In this document: positions 53,045 through 61,116 of the stretch, piece by piece
Layout: each line of letters begins with the position of its first letter
How positions within the stretch are numbered: the stretch's first letter is position 1
Assembly: GCA_021776525.1 (NCBI GenBank)
Contig: JAJFFT010000003.1
Span: forward strand, 1 to 64,000
Origin: Robiginitomaculum sp.
GTDB taxonomy: Bacteria > Pseudomonadota > Alphaproteobacteria > Caulobacterales > Maricaulaceae
Reading direction: 5' to 3'
DNA: 64,000 bases
Translations under genes and position numbers: made by a program
The notes under the pieces: model-generated
What the model was told of the DNA's origin: nothing
Databases searched by the model: none
Seen by the model: only the letters and a program-made list of their open reading frames with translations

Positions 53045-53763
53045 TCCGTTTTTCACCTGCTCCCGGTCTTACTCTGGCGCTTGTGCCGGTGCTGGTTATT
53101 TTGCTGGCGCTGGGGGTGTGGCAGGTCAAGCGCCTGGCATGGAAAACCGATCTGTTGGCTCGGATAGAGCATGGCCAAAGCCTTGCCCCGACACCATTAC
53201 AAACACTGATGGACGACAGGGCACAGGGCCAGATCATTGCCTGGCGTAAGGTTCTGGTACAGGGGCGTATTGCCGACGAACCCGTACGGCCGCTATATGC
53301 AATCAGAAATTCAAAACCGGCTCTACGGGCGCTGGCCCCGTTTATTCTCGATAGCGGGCTGATTATTACTGTTGATTTTGGCTATCTTGATGGCCCCGTT
53401 ACGCCTGATTTTCGACTGCCCCATAGTGGCGAAGCGATGACCCTGTCTGGCATCCTCAAACCGGTGAGAACACCTGGACCATTTGCCCCTGCAAACACGC
53501 CGGACGGCCAATGGTACTGGCCCGATACGGCAACAATTCTGTCGCCGTTTTTTGCCAACCGGACCGTAGAGGCTTTTCTGGTCGATCTAGACAAACCACG
53601 TCTTTTTCAGGATTGGCCAACCCCTGCACCGGCCCATGCGGATATCCCCAACAACCATCTGGACTATGCCTTGACCTGGTTTGGTCTGGCGCTTGCGGCA
53701 TTGGGCATATACTTGGGGTGGCATGTGCGTAATGGGCGGCTGCGCTTTGGCGGGTCGTCATAA
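53041..53763 (+). CDS. surf1: SURF1 family cytochrome oxidase assembly factor
   Basis: SURF1 helps load haem a into subunit I. The 240-residue protein has an N-terminal and a C-terminal membrane helix (about 9-28 and 208-226) with a periplasmic loop between. It shows LLALGVWQVKRLAWKTDLL, WRKVLVQGRIADE and NNHLDYALTWFGLALAALGIYLGW. Its start overlaps the DUF983 stop by four bases. Confidence 0.92.
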   Translation: MIRFSPAPGLTLALVPVLVILLALGVWQVKRLAWKTDLLARIEHGQSLAPTPLQTLMDDRAQGQIIAWRKVLVQGRIADEPVRPLYAIRNSKPALRALAPFILDSGLIITVDFGYLDGPVTPDFRLPHSGEAMTLSGILKPVRTPGPFAPANTPDGQWYWPDTATILSPFFANRTVEAFLVDLDKPRLFQDWPTPAPAHADIPNNHLDYALTWFGLALAALGIYLGWHVRNGRLRFGGSS

Positions 53764-53833
53764 CCGGCGGGCCTTGCGCTGATCCGCGATTGCGCATTGA
53801 ATAGACACGATGAATTTTTAAGGACCTTAGTGA

Positions 53834-54418
53834 ATGGCGCTTTTTCGCTCGGATTTCTCTGATCTTCCCGGTGGGGAAATTGTTGGCAAGGGTGTTATTT
53901 TACGCCACCCTCAATTGGATGATTATGACGACTGGGCACGCCTGCGCGCCCAAAGCCGTGACTTTCTAATCCCGTGGGAACCCAGCTGGGCCAGGGACGA
54001 ATTGACCCGTTCCGCCTTCAAACGCCGCCTTCGTCGTTATGGCGAAGATCGTCTTTCGGGGTGCGGCTTTGCGTTTTTGGTCTTCAAAAGCGACACAGGT
54101 CGGCTGGTCGGCGCGTGTAATATTTCCAATGTACGGCGCGGCGTGTCACAATCGGCCAGCCTTGGCTATTGGGTTGGAAAGCCATTTCAGCGACAGGGAT
54201 TGATCAGCGCCGCTGTGCAGGCCAGTTGCGAATTTGCCTATACAGAACTGCGCCTGCACCGGGTCGAGGCGGCCTGTATTCCCGATAATGTGCCGTCGCG
54301 GGCGCTCCTAACGGCGGCAGGTTTTGCCGAAGAAGGGGTGGCGCGCTCGTATCTGAAAATCAATGGCGCGTGGCGCGATCATGTAACCTATGCCCGGATC
54401 AACCCCGCACAGGCCTAA
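53834..54418 (+). CDS. RimJ/RimL-type GNAT N-acetyltransferase
   Basis: A 194-residue GNAT enzyme: VILRHPQLDDYDDWARLRAQSRDFLIPWEPSWARDE at the start, GACNISNVRRG, LGYWVGKPFQRQGLISAAVQ with the acetyl-CoA site and LRLHRVEAACIPDNVPSRALLTAAGF. RimJ-like members acetylate protein N-termini (ribosomal protein S5 in E. coli). It follows surf1 by 70 bases and converges with the next gene with a four-base overlap. Confidence 0.9.
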   Translation: MALFRSDFSDLPGGEIVGKGVILRHPQLDDYDDWARLRAQSRDFLIPWEPSWARDELTRSAFKRRLRRYGEDRLSGCGFAFLVFKSDTGRLVGACNISNVRRGVSQSASLGYWVGKPFQRQGLISAAVQASCEFAYTELRLHRVEAACIPDNVPSRALLTAAGFAEEGVARSYLKINGAWRDHVTYARINPAQA

Positions 54419-55770
54419 AGCGCGCTCAATTGCTGGCTGACTTCATCAATGGCAGTTTCTATGTCGGCGTCCGTGGTGCGCCACGACGAAACGCTAAGAC
54501 GAAATGCGGCGCGACTATCCCAGCGCGTGCCACCAAACCAGATGCGGCCATTGTCCTGTACGTTTTCAAGTAAAGCCTGCGTGCGTTCATCTGTGTCCAA
54601 CCGCCCCAACACCTGGTTCAGGACAACGCGGTTTAAAATCTCTATTCCATCGGCGCGCAAACCATCGGCCAGACACTTGGCCTGGTGGTGATGGCGGGTG
54701 ATCATTTCGTCCAGCCCTGTTTTGCCCAAGGTGCGCAAGACGGCCCAAATGGCAATGCCGCGCGGCTTTCGGGAAAATTCAAGGGTCAGGCTTTTTTGGG
54801 CATCCGGTTCTCCTTTGGCATAAACGGCATCGGCGTTCAAACTGGCGGCCATGGCCTCGGCATCCCGGCAAATGCTCATGGCGCTGTCATAGGGCGTGTT
54901 CAGCCATTTATGCCCGTCCGTGGTCCAGCTGTCAGCGTCTTCAATGCCTGTTGTCAAATGGCGCAGCTCAGTAGAGGCTCGCGCCCACAGACCAAAGGCC
55001 CCATCGACATGCACCCAGGCCCCGGCTTTTCGCGCGGCTGCAATCAGGGGCACAAAGGGGTCAAACTCGCCAGTGTTCACTTCGCCGGCCTGAAGGCACA
55101 AGATGGTGCGGTCATCCAGATCCGGCAGCTGGGCTGGGTCTATGCGGCCATGCTGGTCCACGGGCGCGGTGATGATGTTGCGGGTCCCAAACCCAAGGAT
55201 GCGCAGCGCCTTGATAACTGTGACGTGCGCCGCCGCTGAAACCACCGCCTTGATTACTGGCGCGCCGATCAGGCCGTCTTTATCAAAATCCCACCCCAGA
55301 CGGGCCAATAATGTGCGCCGGGCAATGGCAATCGAGGACAGTCCACAAGCTGTGGCGCTGGTTCCAAAACCAATGGCGCTCTGGCGGGGCAGGTCCAATG
55401 CCTCCAGCACAAACCGTGTGGCGGCCTTTTCAATGGCTGCGGCGGCTGGTGAATTGATGTGCGAAGATGCGCATTGATCCCAACTTTGCGCCAAGCGGTC
55501 GGCGGCGGCAGAAACGGGTAAATTGGCCCCGATTACAAAGCCATAATAGTGTGGCCCGTTTGAAACCACCGTGGCTGGCGAGCCCACATCATCCAACAGG
55601 GCCAAGGTAGCGGTGCCATCACCCGGAGTGGCCGGGAAGGGCTCATCAAAGGCCGACAAAGCGTCCACTGCACGGGTATCAGGAAACACCCGCCTGTCCC
55701 GCACCGTTTCCAAATACTGCCTGGCGCGCCTGTCGGCATCATCCAACAAATCAAGCTCTGGTGTGTTCAT
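54415..55770 (-). CDS. PLP-dependent decarboxylase (group II, aromatic L-amino acid decarboxylase family)
   Basis: A cytoplasmic PLP enzyme of 451 residues. The Schiff-base lysine is in SWTTDGHKWLNTPYDSA (about Lys288), preceded by VHVDGAFGLWA (Asp for the pyridine nitrogen). GFGTSATACGLSSI marks the phosphate-binding loop. The substrate is not defined; relatives decarboxylate aromatic amino acids, glutamate or cysteine sulfinate. AGGA precedes ATG 55770; a start 21 bases earlier is less likely. Confidence 0.88.
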   Translation of the reverse strand: MNTPELDLLDDADRRARQYLETVRDRRVFPDTRAVDALSAFDEPFPATPGDGTATLALLDDVGSPATVVSNGPHYYGFVIGANLPVSAAADRLAQSWDQCASSHINSPAAAAIEKAATRFVLEALDLPRQSAIGFGTSATACGLSSIAIARRTLLARLGWDFDKDGLIGAPVIKAVVSAAAHVTVIKALRILGFGTRNIITAPVDQHGRIDPAQLPDLDDRTILCLQAGEVNTGEFDPFVPLIAAARKAGAWVHVDGAFGLWARASTELRHLTTGIEDADSWTTDGHKWLNTPYDSAMSICRDAEAMAASLNADAVYAKGEPDAQKSLTLEFSRKPRGIAIWAVLRTLGKTGLDEMITRHHHQAKCLADGLRADGIEILNRVVLNQVLGRLDTDERTQALLENVQDNGRIWFGGTRWDSRAAFRLSVSSWRTTDADIETAIDEVSQQLSAL

Positions 55771-55838
55771 GACGATGGTCCTGCCCTGCAATTCGGAGTT
55801 TCGTGGATATAGGGGCGATTATGGGAGTATGCAGCAGG

Positions 55839-56426
55839 TCAGGCCAAGCCCGGCGTATCAACATATCGCGCGGGGTCAACGCCGATGCTGGCCATGGCGC
55901 GATCCCATTTGCTGTCATAGGCATCATCAAAAATCAGCGCATCATCAGCATCACAAACCAGCCAGGCGTTTTGCGCCATTTCATCTTCGATCTGTCCGGC
56001 GCCCCAATTGGCAAAGCCAAGGGCCAGCGCGCTGTGGCGCGGCGGGTTGGCAGAATTGATAGCCATTAAAACTTCTTTTGAAGCGGTCAGGCCAACATGA
56101 TCAGAGATCGGCATAGTGGCCTCTTCGGTGCTATAATCCAGACTGTGTAAAACAAAGCCGCGCTCGCGCTCAACCGGGCCACCATAAAGAACAGGCTGGT
56201 CGGGAACCTGAATGTCACTTTTTATGTCGAGCTGTTCCAGAATATCCGGCAGTCGCAAACCCTCCAGCGGGTGGTTGATCACCAGACCCATGGTTTGCGC
56301 GTCCGAATGGCCGCACACATAAATCAGGGATCGGGCAAAACGCGGATCACCCATGCCGGGTGCAGCGATCAACATGCGACCGCTTAAATATCCGGACTGG
56401 AGCCCATTATCCTGTTTGCTCTGCAT
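55839..56426 (-). CDS. yqgE: YqgE/AlgH family protein (UPF0301)
   Basis: A 195-residue cytoplasmic protein of the YqgE/AlgH family: SGRMLIAAPGMGDPRFARSLIYVCGHSDAQTMGLVINHP, VLYGGPVERERGFVLHS and LALGFANWGAGQIEDEMAQNAWL are strong marks. The biochemical role is not settled. It is divergent from the peroxiredoxin gene. Confidence 0.94.
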   Translation of the reverse strand: MQSKQDNGLQSGYLSGRMLIAAPGMGDPRFARSLIYVCGHSDAQTMGLVINHPLEGLRLPDILEQLDIKSDIQVPDQPVLYGGPVERERGFVLHSLDYSTEEATMPISDHVGLTASKEVLMAINSANPPRHSALALGFANWGAGQIEDEMAQNAWLVCDADDALIFDDAYDSKWDRAMASIGVDPARYVDTPGLA

Positions 56427-56533
56427 ATTTATTATTTTGGGGCTTTGGAGCGAAAACGCAAGGGGGCTGCGTTTTTTGTCGCGCGATTGTGTTGGCCACG
56501 TTAAGCTGTCCCTCAGAGATAAAGGAGAATCGC

Positions 56534-57016
56534 ATGGCGATCAAAGTTGGTGATAAAGTACCCAGTGGAAACTTCATGACATGGGGCCAAGGCGGACCAG
56601 AACCACGCAGCGCAGACGATGTGTTCGCGGGGAAAACCGTGGCCCTGTTTTCATTGCCGGGGGCCTTTACGCCCACATGCAGTGCAAAGCACCTGCCCAG
56701 CTATAAAGATAATGCAACGGCACTCAAAGAAAAAGGCGTCGACAGTATAGTTTGCACGGCAGTCAATGATGTCTTTGTTTTACATGCTTGGGAGCAGGAT
56801 CAAAACACAGATGATACAGTCACTATGCTTGCTGATGGTAATGGTGAGTTTGTGAAGGCGCTTGGACTTGACTTTGATGGATCAGGATTTGGCATGGGAA
56901 CACGCGGTCAACGCTTTTCGCTACTTGTAAAAGACGGTGAAGTTACCCATATCAATATAGAAGAGCCGGGCGAATACCGCGTATCATCTGCGGAATATCT
57001 GCTCGACCAGCTCTGA
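56534..57016 (+). CDS. Peroxiredoxin of the Prx5 type
   Basis: A 160-residue thiol peroxidase. The peroxidatic cysteine is Cys49 in SLPGAFTPTCSAKHLPSY, and a second Cys at about 74 (SIVCTAVND) sits as in Prx5 proteins. FDGSGFGMGTRGQRFSLLVKDG is another family mark. It reduces hydroperoxides with electrons from glutathione or thioredoxin. AAAGGAG precedes ATG 56534; an upstream extension of the frame has no ribosome site. Confidence 0.94.
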   Translation: MAIKVGDKVPSGNFMTWGQGGPEPRSADDVFAGKTVALFSLPGAFTPTCSAKHLPSYKDNATALKEKGVDSIVCTAVNDVFVLHAWEQDQNTDDTVTMLADGNGEFVKALGLDFDGSGFGMGTRGQRFSLLVKDGEVTHINIEEPGEYRVSSAEYLLDQL

Positions 57017-57061
57017 TCCTTTACACCTTCGCCGGGGGGCAGAAGATTCAAGGAGAAATAT

Positions 57062-57985
57062 ATGTCTGAAGTCGCAATCGGGGTCATTGTACTCCTCGTC
57101 GTCATATTTGGATTCAGTGCGTTTAAAACGGTCAATCAGGGCATGGAATATACCGTGCAACGCTTTGGCCGTTATACCAAAACGCTTAAACCCGGTTTTC
57201 ATATCATCATCCCGTTTATCGACGTCATCGGGTACAAGATGAATATGCGCGAACGGGTTATTGATGTGCCCAATCAGGAAGTGATCACCAAGGACAACGC
57301 TATGGTCAGCGTTGATGCGGTGGTGTTCGTGCAAACCATGGATGCGGCGCGTGCCGCCTATGAAGTGGACAGTCTGGATTTTGCCGTGGTCAATCTGTGC
57401 CTGACCAATATCCGTACCGTGGTCGGCTCTATGGACCTGGACGAGGTGTTGTCGCGCCGCGATGAAATCAACGGCTTGTTGCTGAGCGTGATTGACCGGG
57501 CCACCAATCCTTGGGGGCTAAAGGTGACACGTATTGAAATCCGTGACCTGACGCCGCCGGCGGATATTACCGCGGCCATGACCAAACAAATGAAGGCCGA
57601 GCGGGAAAAACGCGCCGAAATTCTGATCGCTCAGGGCGAAAAACAATCGGCAATTTTGCGCTCTGAGGGCGAAAAACGTGCCGCCATTCTGGATGCCGAA
57701 GGGCGTAAAGAGGCAGCGCACCGTGATGCTGAGGCGCGCGAGCGTTTGGCGCAGGCGGAGGCCACGGCGACCGCCATGGTTTCCGAAGCCATCGCCAAGG
57801 GTGATGTGCAGGCGATCAATTATTTTGTGGCCCAAAAATATGTCGAAGCGTTTGGCAAATTGGCTGAATCTGATCAACAAAAAACGGTGATCATTCCGGC
57901 TGAGCTTTCTACACTGGCCTCAACCGTGGGCGGTATTGGTGCAATCATAGATGCGGCGGGGCTGTCGAAAAAGGAAGGGGGCTGA
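57062..57985 (+). CDS. qmcA: SPFH/stomatin family membrane protein (QmcA type)
   Basis: A 307-residue protein with an N-terminal membrane helix (about 4-22), the SPFH domain (QGMEYTVQRFGRYTKTLKPGFHIIIPFIDVIGYKMNMRE) and a long charged coiled coil of repeated GEK and EGEKRAAILDAEGRKEAA units. It forms rings in lipid microdomains. It pairs with the NfeD gene three bases downstream, the usual partner, and is preceded by AAGGAG. Confidence 0.95.
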   Translation: MSEVAIGVIVLLVVIFGFSAFKTVNQGMEYTVQRFGRYTKTLKPGFHIIIPFIDVIGYKMNMRERVIDVPNQEVITKDNAMVSVDAVVFVQTMDAARAAYEVDSLDFAVVNLCLTNIRTVVGSMDLDEVLSRRDEINGLLLSVIDRATNPWGLKVTRIEIRDLTPPADITAAMTKQMKAEREKRAEILIAQGEKQSAILRSEGEKRAAILDAEGRKEAAHRDAEARERLAQAEATATAMVSEAIAKGDVQAINYFVAQKYVEAFGKLAESDQQKTVIIPAELSTLASTVGGIGAIIDAAGLSKKEGG

Positions 57986-57987
57986 TC

Positions 57988-58452
57988 ATGGTTGAGCTTA
58001 GCGACCTTTTAATGGCCATGACGGGCTGGCACTGGCTTATTTTTGCGTCCGGCCTGCTTGTTCTGGAACTTCTGACCGGGGGCACCACCTATCTTTTATG
58101 GCCCTCGGCGGCGGCTTTTGTTATTGCGCTGATCTCGTTTGTTCTGCCCATGAACTGGCAGGTTGAGTGGAGTCTGTTTGCTTTGTTGACGCTGGTATTG
58201 ACCGTGGCCGGCAGTGCTTATATTCGGCCTTTGCTGAATAAAGGCGGGCAACACGATTTGAATGACCGGGCCAGCCGCCTGATTGGGCAAAGCGCCGAAA
58301 TCGCCACTGACTTTACCAATGGCGGCGGCCGAATTCGGTTAGGTGACACGCAATGGCAAGCGGTCAGCGAAGACGGCAAAAACCTCAAAACCGGCCATAA
58401 AGTTGTTGTCAAAGCCGTTAATGGCGTCACCCTGACGGTGGCCACAGCATAA
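57988..58452 (+). CDS. NfeD-like partner of the SPFH protein
   Basis: A 154-residue protein with two or three membrane helices (about 10-85) and a C-terminal OB-fold (RLIGQSAEIATDFTNGGGRIRLGDTQWQAVSEDGKNLKTGHKVVVKAVNG). NfeD proteins bind stomatin-type partners and affect membrane quality control; the adjacent qmcA fits this. Confidence 0.92.
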   Translation: MVELSDLLMAMTGWHWLIFASGLLVLELLTGGTTYLLWPSAAAFVIALISFVLPMNWQVEWSLFALLTLVLTVAGSAYIRPLLNKGGQHDLNDRASRLIGQSAEIATDFTNGGGRIRLGDTQWQAVSEDGKNLKTGHKVVVKAVNGVTLTVATA

Positions 58453-58454
58453 CC

Positions 58455-59072
58455 ATGGCACGCCAACCGACGCCTTCATTCAAGCCGCCAAAGCGTGCGT
58501 GGCAACGTATGCTGAGCGGGCGGCGGTTGGACATTCTTGACCCGTCACCGTTGGATATTGAGGTCGAGGATATCGCCCATGGTCTGGCACGTGTGGCCAG
58601 GTGGAATGGCCAGACGCGCAGCGCGCATGCCTTTTCTGTGGCCGAGCATTCTTTGCTGGTCGAGCGTATCGCCCGGCATCTCAAGCCTGGTTTACAAACC
58701 CGGTGGTGCATGGCGGCTTTGCTGCATGATGCACCGGAATATGTAATCGGCGATATGATCAGCCCCTTCAAGGCGGCGTTGGGCAGTGCTTATAAATCCA
58801 TCGAACACACGCTGGAAGCGGCCATTCATGTCCGCTTTGACCTGCCGCCCAGCCTGCCGGTGGGCATTGCGCGCCTGATCAAGAAGGCCGATCGTCTCAG
58901 TGCTTATTTCGAGGCGGTCCAGATCGCCGGTTTTACCCCCGAGGAGAGTCAGAAATACTTTCTCGTTCCGCCGCCAGACCTTGAGGTGTCTTTAACACCC
59001 ATGCCTGTGGCTCAGGCGCAAATTGCCTTTATGGAGCGCTTTAATGCGCTGAACGAACAGCGTGACGGGTGA
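58455..59072 (+). CDS. HD domain phosphohydrolase (YfbR-like)
   Basis: A 205-residue HD-family metal hydrolase. The metal His is in FSVAEHSLLVERIARHL and the HD pair in AALLHDAPEYVIGDMISPFK, with a later Asp in KKADRLSAYFEA. The pattern matches YfbR-type 5'-nucleotidases; the exact nucleotide is not evident. It overlaps the next gene, an NrtR-like regulator, by eleven bases, suggesting a nucleotide link. Confidence 0.85.
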   Translation: MARQPTPSFKPPKRAWQRMLSGRRLDILDPSPLDIEVEDIAHGLARVARWNGQTRSAHAFSVAEHSLLVERIARHLKPGLQTRWCMAALLHDAPEYVIGDMISPFKAALGSAYKSIEHTLEAAIHVRFDLPPSLPVGIARLIKKADRLSAYFEAVQIAGFTPEESQKYFLVPPPDLEVSLTPMPVAQAQIAFMERFNALNEQRDG

Positions 59073-59994
59073 GAGCGCAGAAATTTGCGCGGTTCTGGCG
59101 GCCGCTGATCCGTCTGGTTTATACATCCTGACACTGGCTGGGCGGCAAAAAGGTCAGGGGCAGGCGCAAACCCACGCTTTGCCCTCTGCGCCCTTTGATG
59201 CGACACGCGGCCAAAGCTTTGAAGATCGGTTGCACGACTGGGCCAGCGTTCACACGACGGCACAAATCAGGCACATTTTACAGATCGGGGCCACAAACCG
59301 GCGCGGGCGCATACGCATTGGCCTGTTGGCATTGGTCAGCGACCGCAATGCGTTTATGCCGCGCGGCGCACATTGGACCCCGATTGAAGAAATCTTTCCA
59401 TGGGAGCACTGGCTGTCGGGTGAACCGTCCAGCCTGTCCGATGTTTTGCGGCCGGCCTTAACGGATTGGGCCCAGGGTAAGGGGGCGAATGCCCCACGCC
59501 AGGCGCGTGATGAGATGCTGTTTGCAGCATCGGCCAAATACTGGGAGCCGGTGCAGTGTGCAGATCGTTTTGATGTGCTTTATCAAGCCGGTCTGTTGCC
59601 CGAAGCCTTGCGGGACCGCACCGGGGCCATGGTCTCCATGCGTCGCCGTCATGCGGCCATTTATGGCCAGATCATGCAAGGCGACGACCGCCAGACACTG
59701 GCGCAGGCTTTGGCTTTGTTACGCCGCGAAACCGGCCAGTCATCTATTTTACCGGCATTATTGCCAACGCCTTTTACGCTGGGTGTTTTGCAAAATACTG
59801 TTGAGGTCGTCATTGGCCTGCCATTGCACACCCAAAACTTCAGGCGCGATATCGTGCGATCAGGCATGATCAGTAAAACCGGCAAACGTGGCCGTGTCGG
59901 CCATTCTCGCCCCGGTGACTTATGGGCCTGGGACGAACAGGGCTGCGGCTCGATTGCTGTTCCGGGAATGCCCTTGCCGCGCAGAATTATCTGA
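59062..59994 (+). CDS. NrtR-like Nudix-related regulator of NAD metabolism
   Basis: A 310-residue protein with a Nudix-like N-terminal half (residues about 8-145) and a C-terminal winged helix (LLPTPFTLGVLQNTVEVVIGLPLHTQNFRRDIVRSGMISKTGKRGRVG). This matches the NrtR regulators of NAD biosynthesis. The classical Nudix box GX5EX7REUXEEXGU is not visible, so it may bind but not hydrolyse ADP-ribose-type ligands. It starts with GTG inside the end of the HD hydrolase gene. A candidate target is not in the window. Confidence 0.72.
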   Translation: MTGESAEICAVLAAADPSGLYILTLAGRQKGQGQAQTHALPSAPFDATRGQSFEDRLHDWASVHTTAQIRHILQIGATNRRGRIRIGLLALVSDRNAFMPRGAHWTPIEEIFPWEHWLSGEPSSLSDVLRPALTDWAQGKGANAPRQARDEMLFAASAKYWEPVQCADRFDVLYQAGLLPEALRDRTGAMVSMRRRHAAIYGQIMQGDDRQTLAQALALLRRETGQSSILPALLPTPFTLGVLQNTVEVVIGLPLHTQNFRRDIVRSGMISKTGKRGRVGHSRPGDLWAWDEQGCGSIAVPGMPLPRRII

Positions 59995-60002
59995 CCACGA
60001 TA

Positions 60003-60035
60003 AGAAAACCCCGGACACAATACGCGTATCCGGGG
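60003..60035 (-). terminator. Terminator of the DUF2892 gene
   Basis: On the minus strand CCCCGGA..TCCGGGG form a stem with a TACGCGTA loop region, followed by TTTTC. It lies 46 bases downstream of the DUF2892 stop and just after the NrtR-like gene on the other strand. Confidence 0.7.
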
Positions 60036-60080
60036 CCTCACTTAGCATAGGCATCTTGGTCAAATACTGGACCCAGACGC

Positions 60081-60284
60081 TTATTTGTGTGCCTTCATCG
60101 GGCAGGTCTTTATGCCAAGAATGGCATAGGCGGGGCACCAACCAATAAGACCAGTAACCAAAGGCACAACACCGATCCAACCCCATGGATTTAACCATGC
60201 CGGGCCGAAAAACACGCCGAGCAGCAATGCGGCGCCAACAATAATTCTCAAAATGCGGTCCAGACCACCTTCATTGATTTTCAT
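60081..60284 (-). CDS. DUF2892 inner-membrane protein (YgaP-like membrane part)
   Basis: A 67-residue protein with two membrane helices: GGLDRILRIIVGAALLLGV and NPWGWIGVVPLVTGLIGWCPAYAILGI, then a KTCPMK tail with cysteines. It equals the membrane tail of YgaP without the rhodanese domain. AGGAGGACAT precedes the ATG. A Crp/Fnr gene sits directly upstream in the same direction. Confidence 0.9.
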   Translation of the reverse strand: MKINEGGLDRILRIIVGAALLLGVFFGPAWLNPWGWIGVVPLVTGLIGWCPAYAILGIKTCPMKAHK

Positions 60285-60363
60285 AATATGTCCTCCTGCC
60301 TGCGTTTTGTACGCAAATGCAGACGTATATTAGCCCAACAGAATGACTGCGTCTGTGACAAGA

Positions 60364-61005
60364 TCACGCTTGGGTATCGGCCAGTTTTTCCAGGCCGGGC
60401 TTGTCGTTCAGGCCAATGCGCCCGCGTGTCAGACTGACCAGCCCTTGTTTTTGCCAGGCGTTCAAGCGCCGGTTTACCGCCTCTCTGGCGGCCCCCAACT
60501 CTGCGGCCAGTCGTTCCTGGGTCAGGTCCACCGTGGTGCTGTCACCGGCATGGTTTAACAAATGCCGCGCCAGCCGGGCATCCAGCCTTTCAAAGGCCAG
60601 TTCGGCCAGCAAACCCATCATTTGGGCCATGCGTTGACCATAGGTGGCAAAGACCGAACGGCGAAAATCCGCATCCTTGGCAAAGGCTTCCTCAAATGCG
60701 GCTCGGGGCAAAATGGCGGCGCGGGTGTTTTCTTCTGCAATGGCTTCGACCGGATAAGGTTCTGCCGAGAGCAGGCAAGCGGTGGTGATGACACAGGATT
60801 CGCTCGCCCGGAGGCGATACAGCACCAGCTCGCGGCCGTTTTCGCTCAATTGCTGTACGCGGACCTGGCCCGATAATACCATGATATAGGACTGGCATTC
60901 ATCGCCCATGTGAAAGATGGGCGTGCCGGCTGGCACCGTAACAACCTGCCCAGCCTGCGACAGTAATGCGGTGATCGGGTCGGGCGAACTGAGAGGTTCA
61001 GACAT
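60364..61005 (-). CDS. Crp/Fnr family transcriptional regulator
   Basis: A 213-residue protein with a cyclic-nucleotide-type beta roll (AGTPIFHMGDECQSYIMVLSGQVRVQQ) and a C-terminal helix-turn-helix (TVDLTQERLAAELGAAREAVNRRLNAWQKQGLVSL). There is no Fnr-like N-terminal cysteine cluster; single cysteines occur in DECQSY, SCVITTA and ACLL. Its ATG has no ribosome site of its own but overlaps a tiny upstream frame with a strong one. It lies upstream of the DUF2892 gene and may control it; an inverted repeat TGCGT-TTTGT-ACGCA (60302-60316) in front of that gene is a candidate site. Confidence 0.9.
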   Translation of the reverse strand: MSEPLSSPDPITALLSQAGQVVTVPAGTPIFHMGDECQSYIMVLSGQVRVQQLSENGRELVLYRLRASESCVITTACLLSAEPYPVEAIAEENTRAAILPRAAFEEAFAKDADFRRSVFATYGQRMAQMMGLLAELAFERLDARLARHLLNHAGDSTTVDLTQERLAAELGAAREAVNRRLNAWQKQGLVSLTRGRIGLNDKPGLEKLADTQA

Positions 61006-61036
61006 AGATGGTACAGACGGTGGTCTGGTGTTTCAT
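60998..61036 (-). CDS. 12-codon leader ORF overlapping the crp/fnr start
   Basis: ATG AAA CAC ... GTC TGA on the minus strand encodes MKHQTTVCTIYV. The Shine-Dalgarno GGGGAGG lies six bases before its ATG, and its stop codon lies inside the first codons of the Crp/Fnr gene (ATGTCTGA). This suggests that crp translation depends on ribosomes terminating here. The function of the peptide, if any, is unknown. Confidence 0.55.
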   Translation of the reverse strand: MKHQTTVCTIYV

Positions 61037-61116
61037 GTGCGGCCTCCCCGGCAGAGGAACAGGCTAACCAGCATTGCGGTGGTGATCAATGCCAAGCGGT
61101 CCAGACCAAGGGTTGC

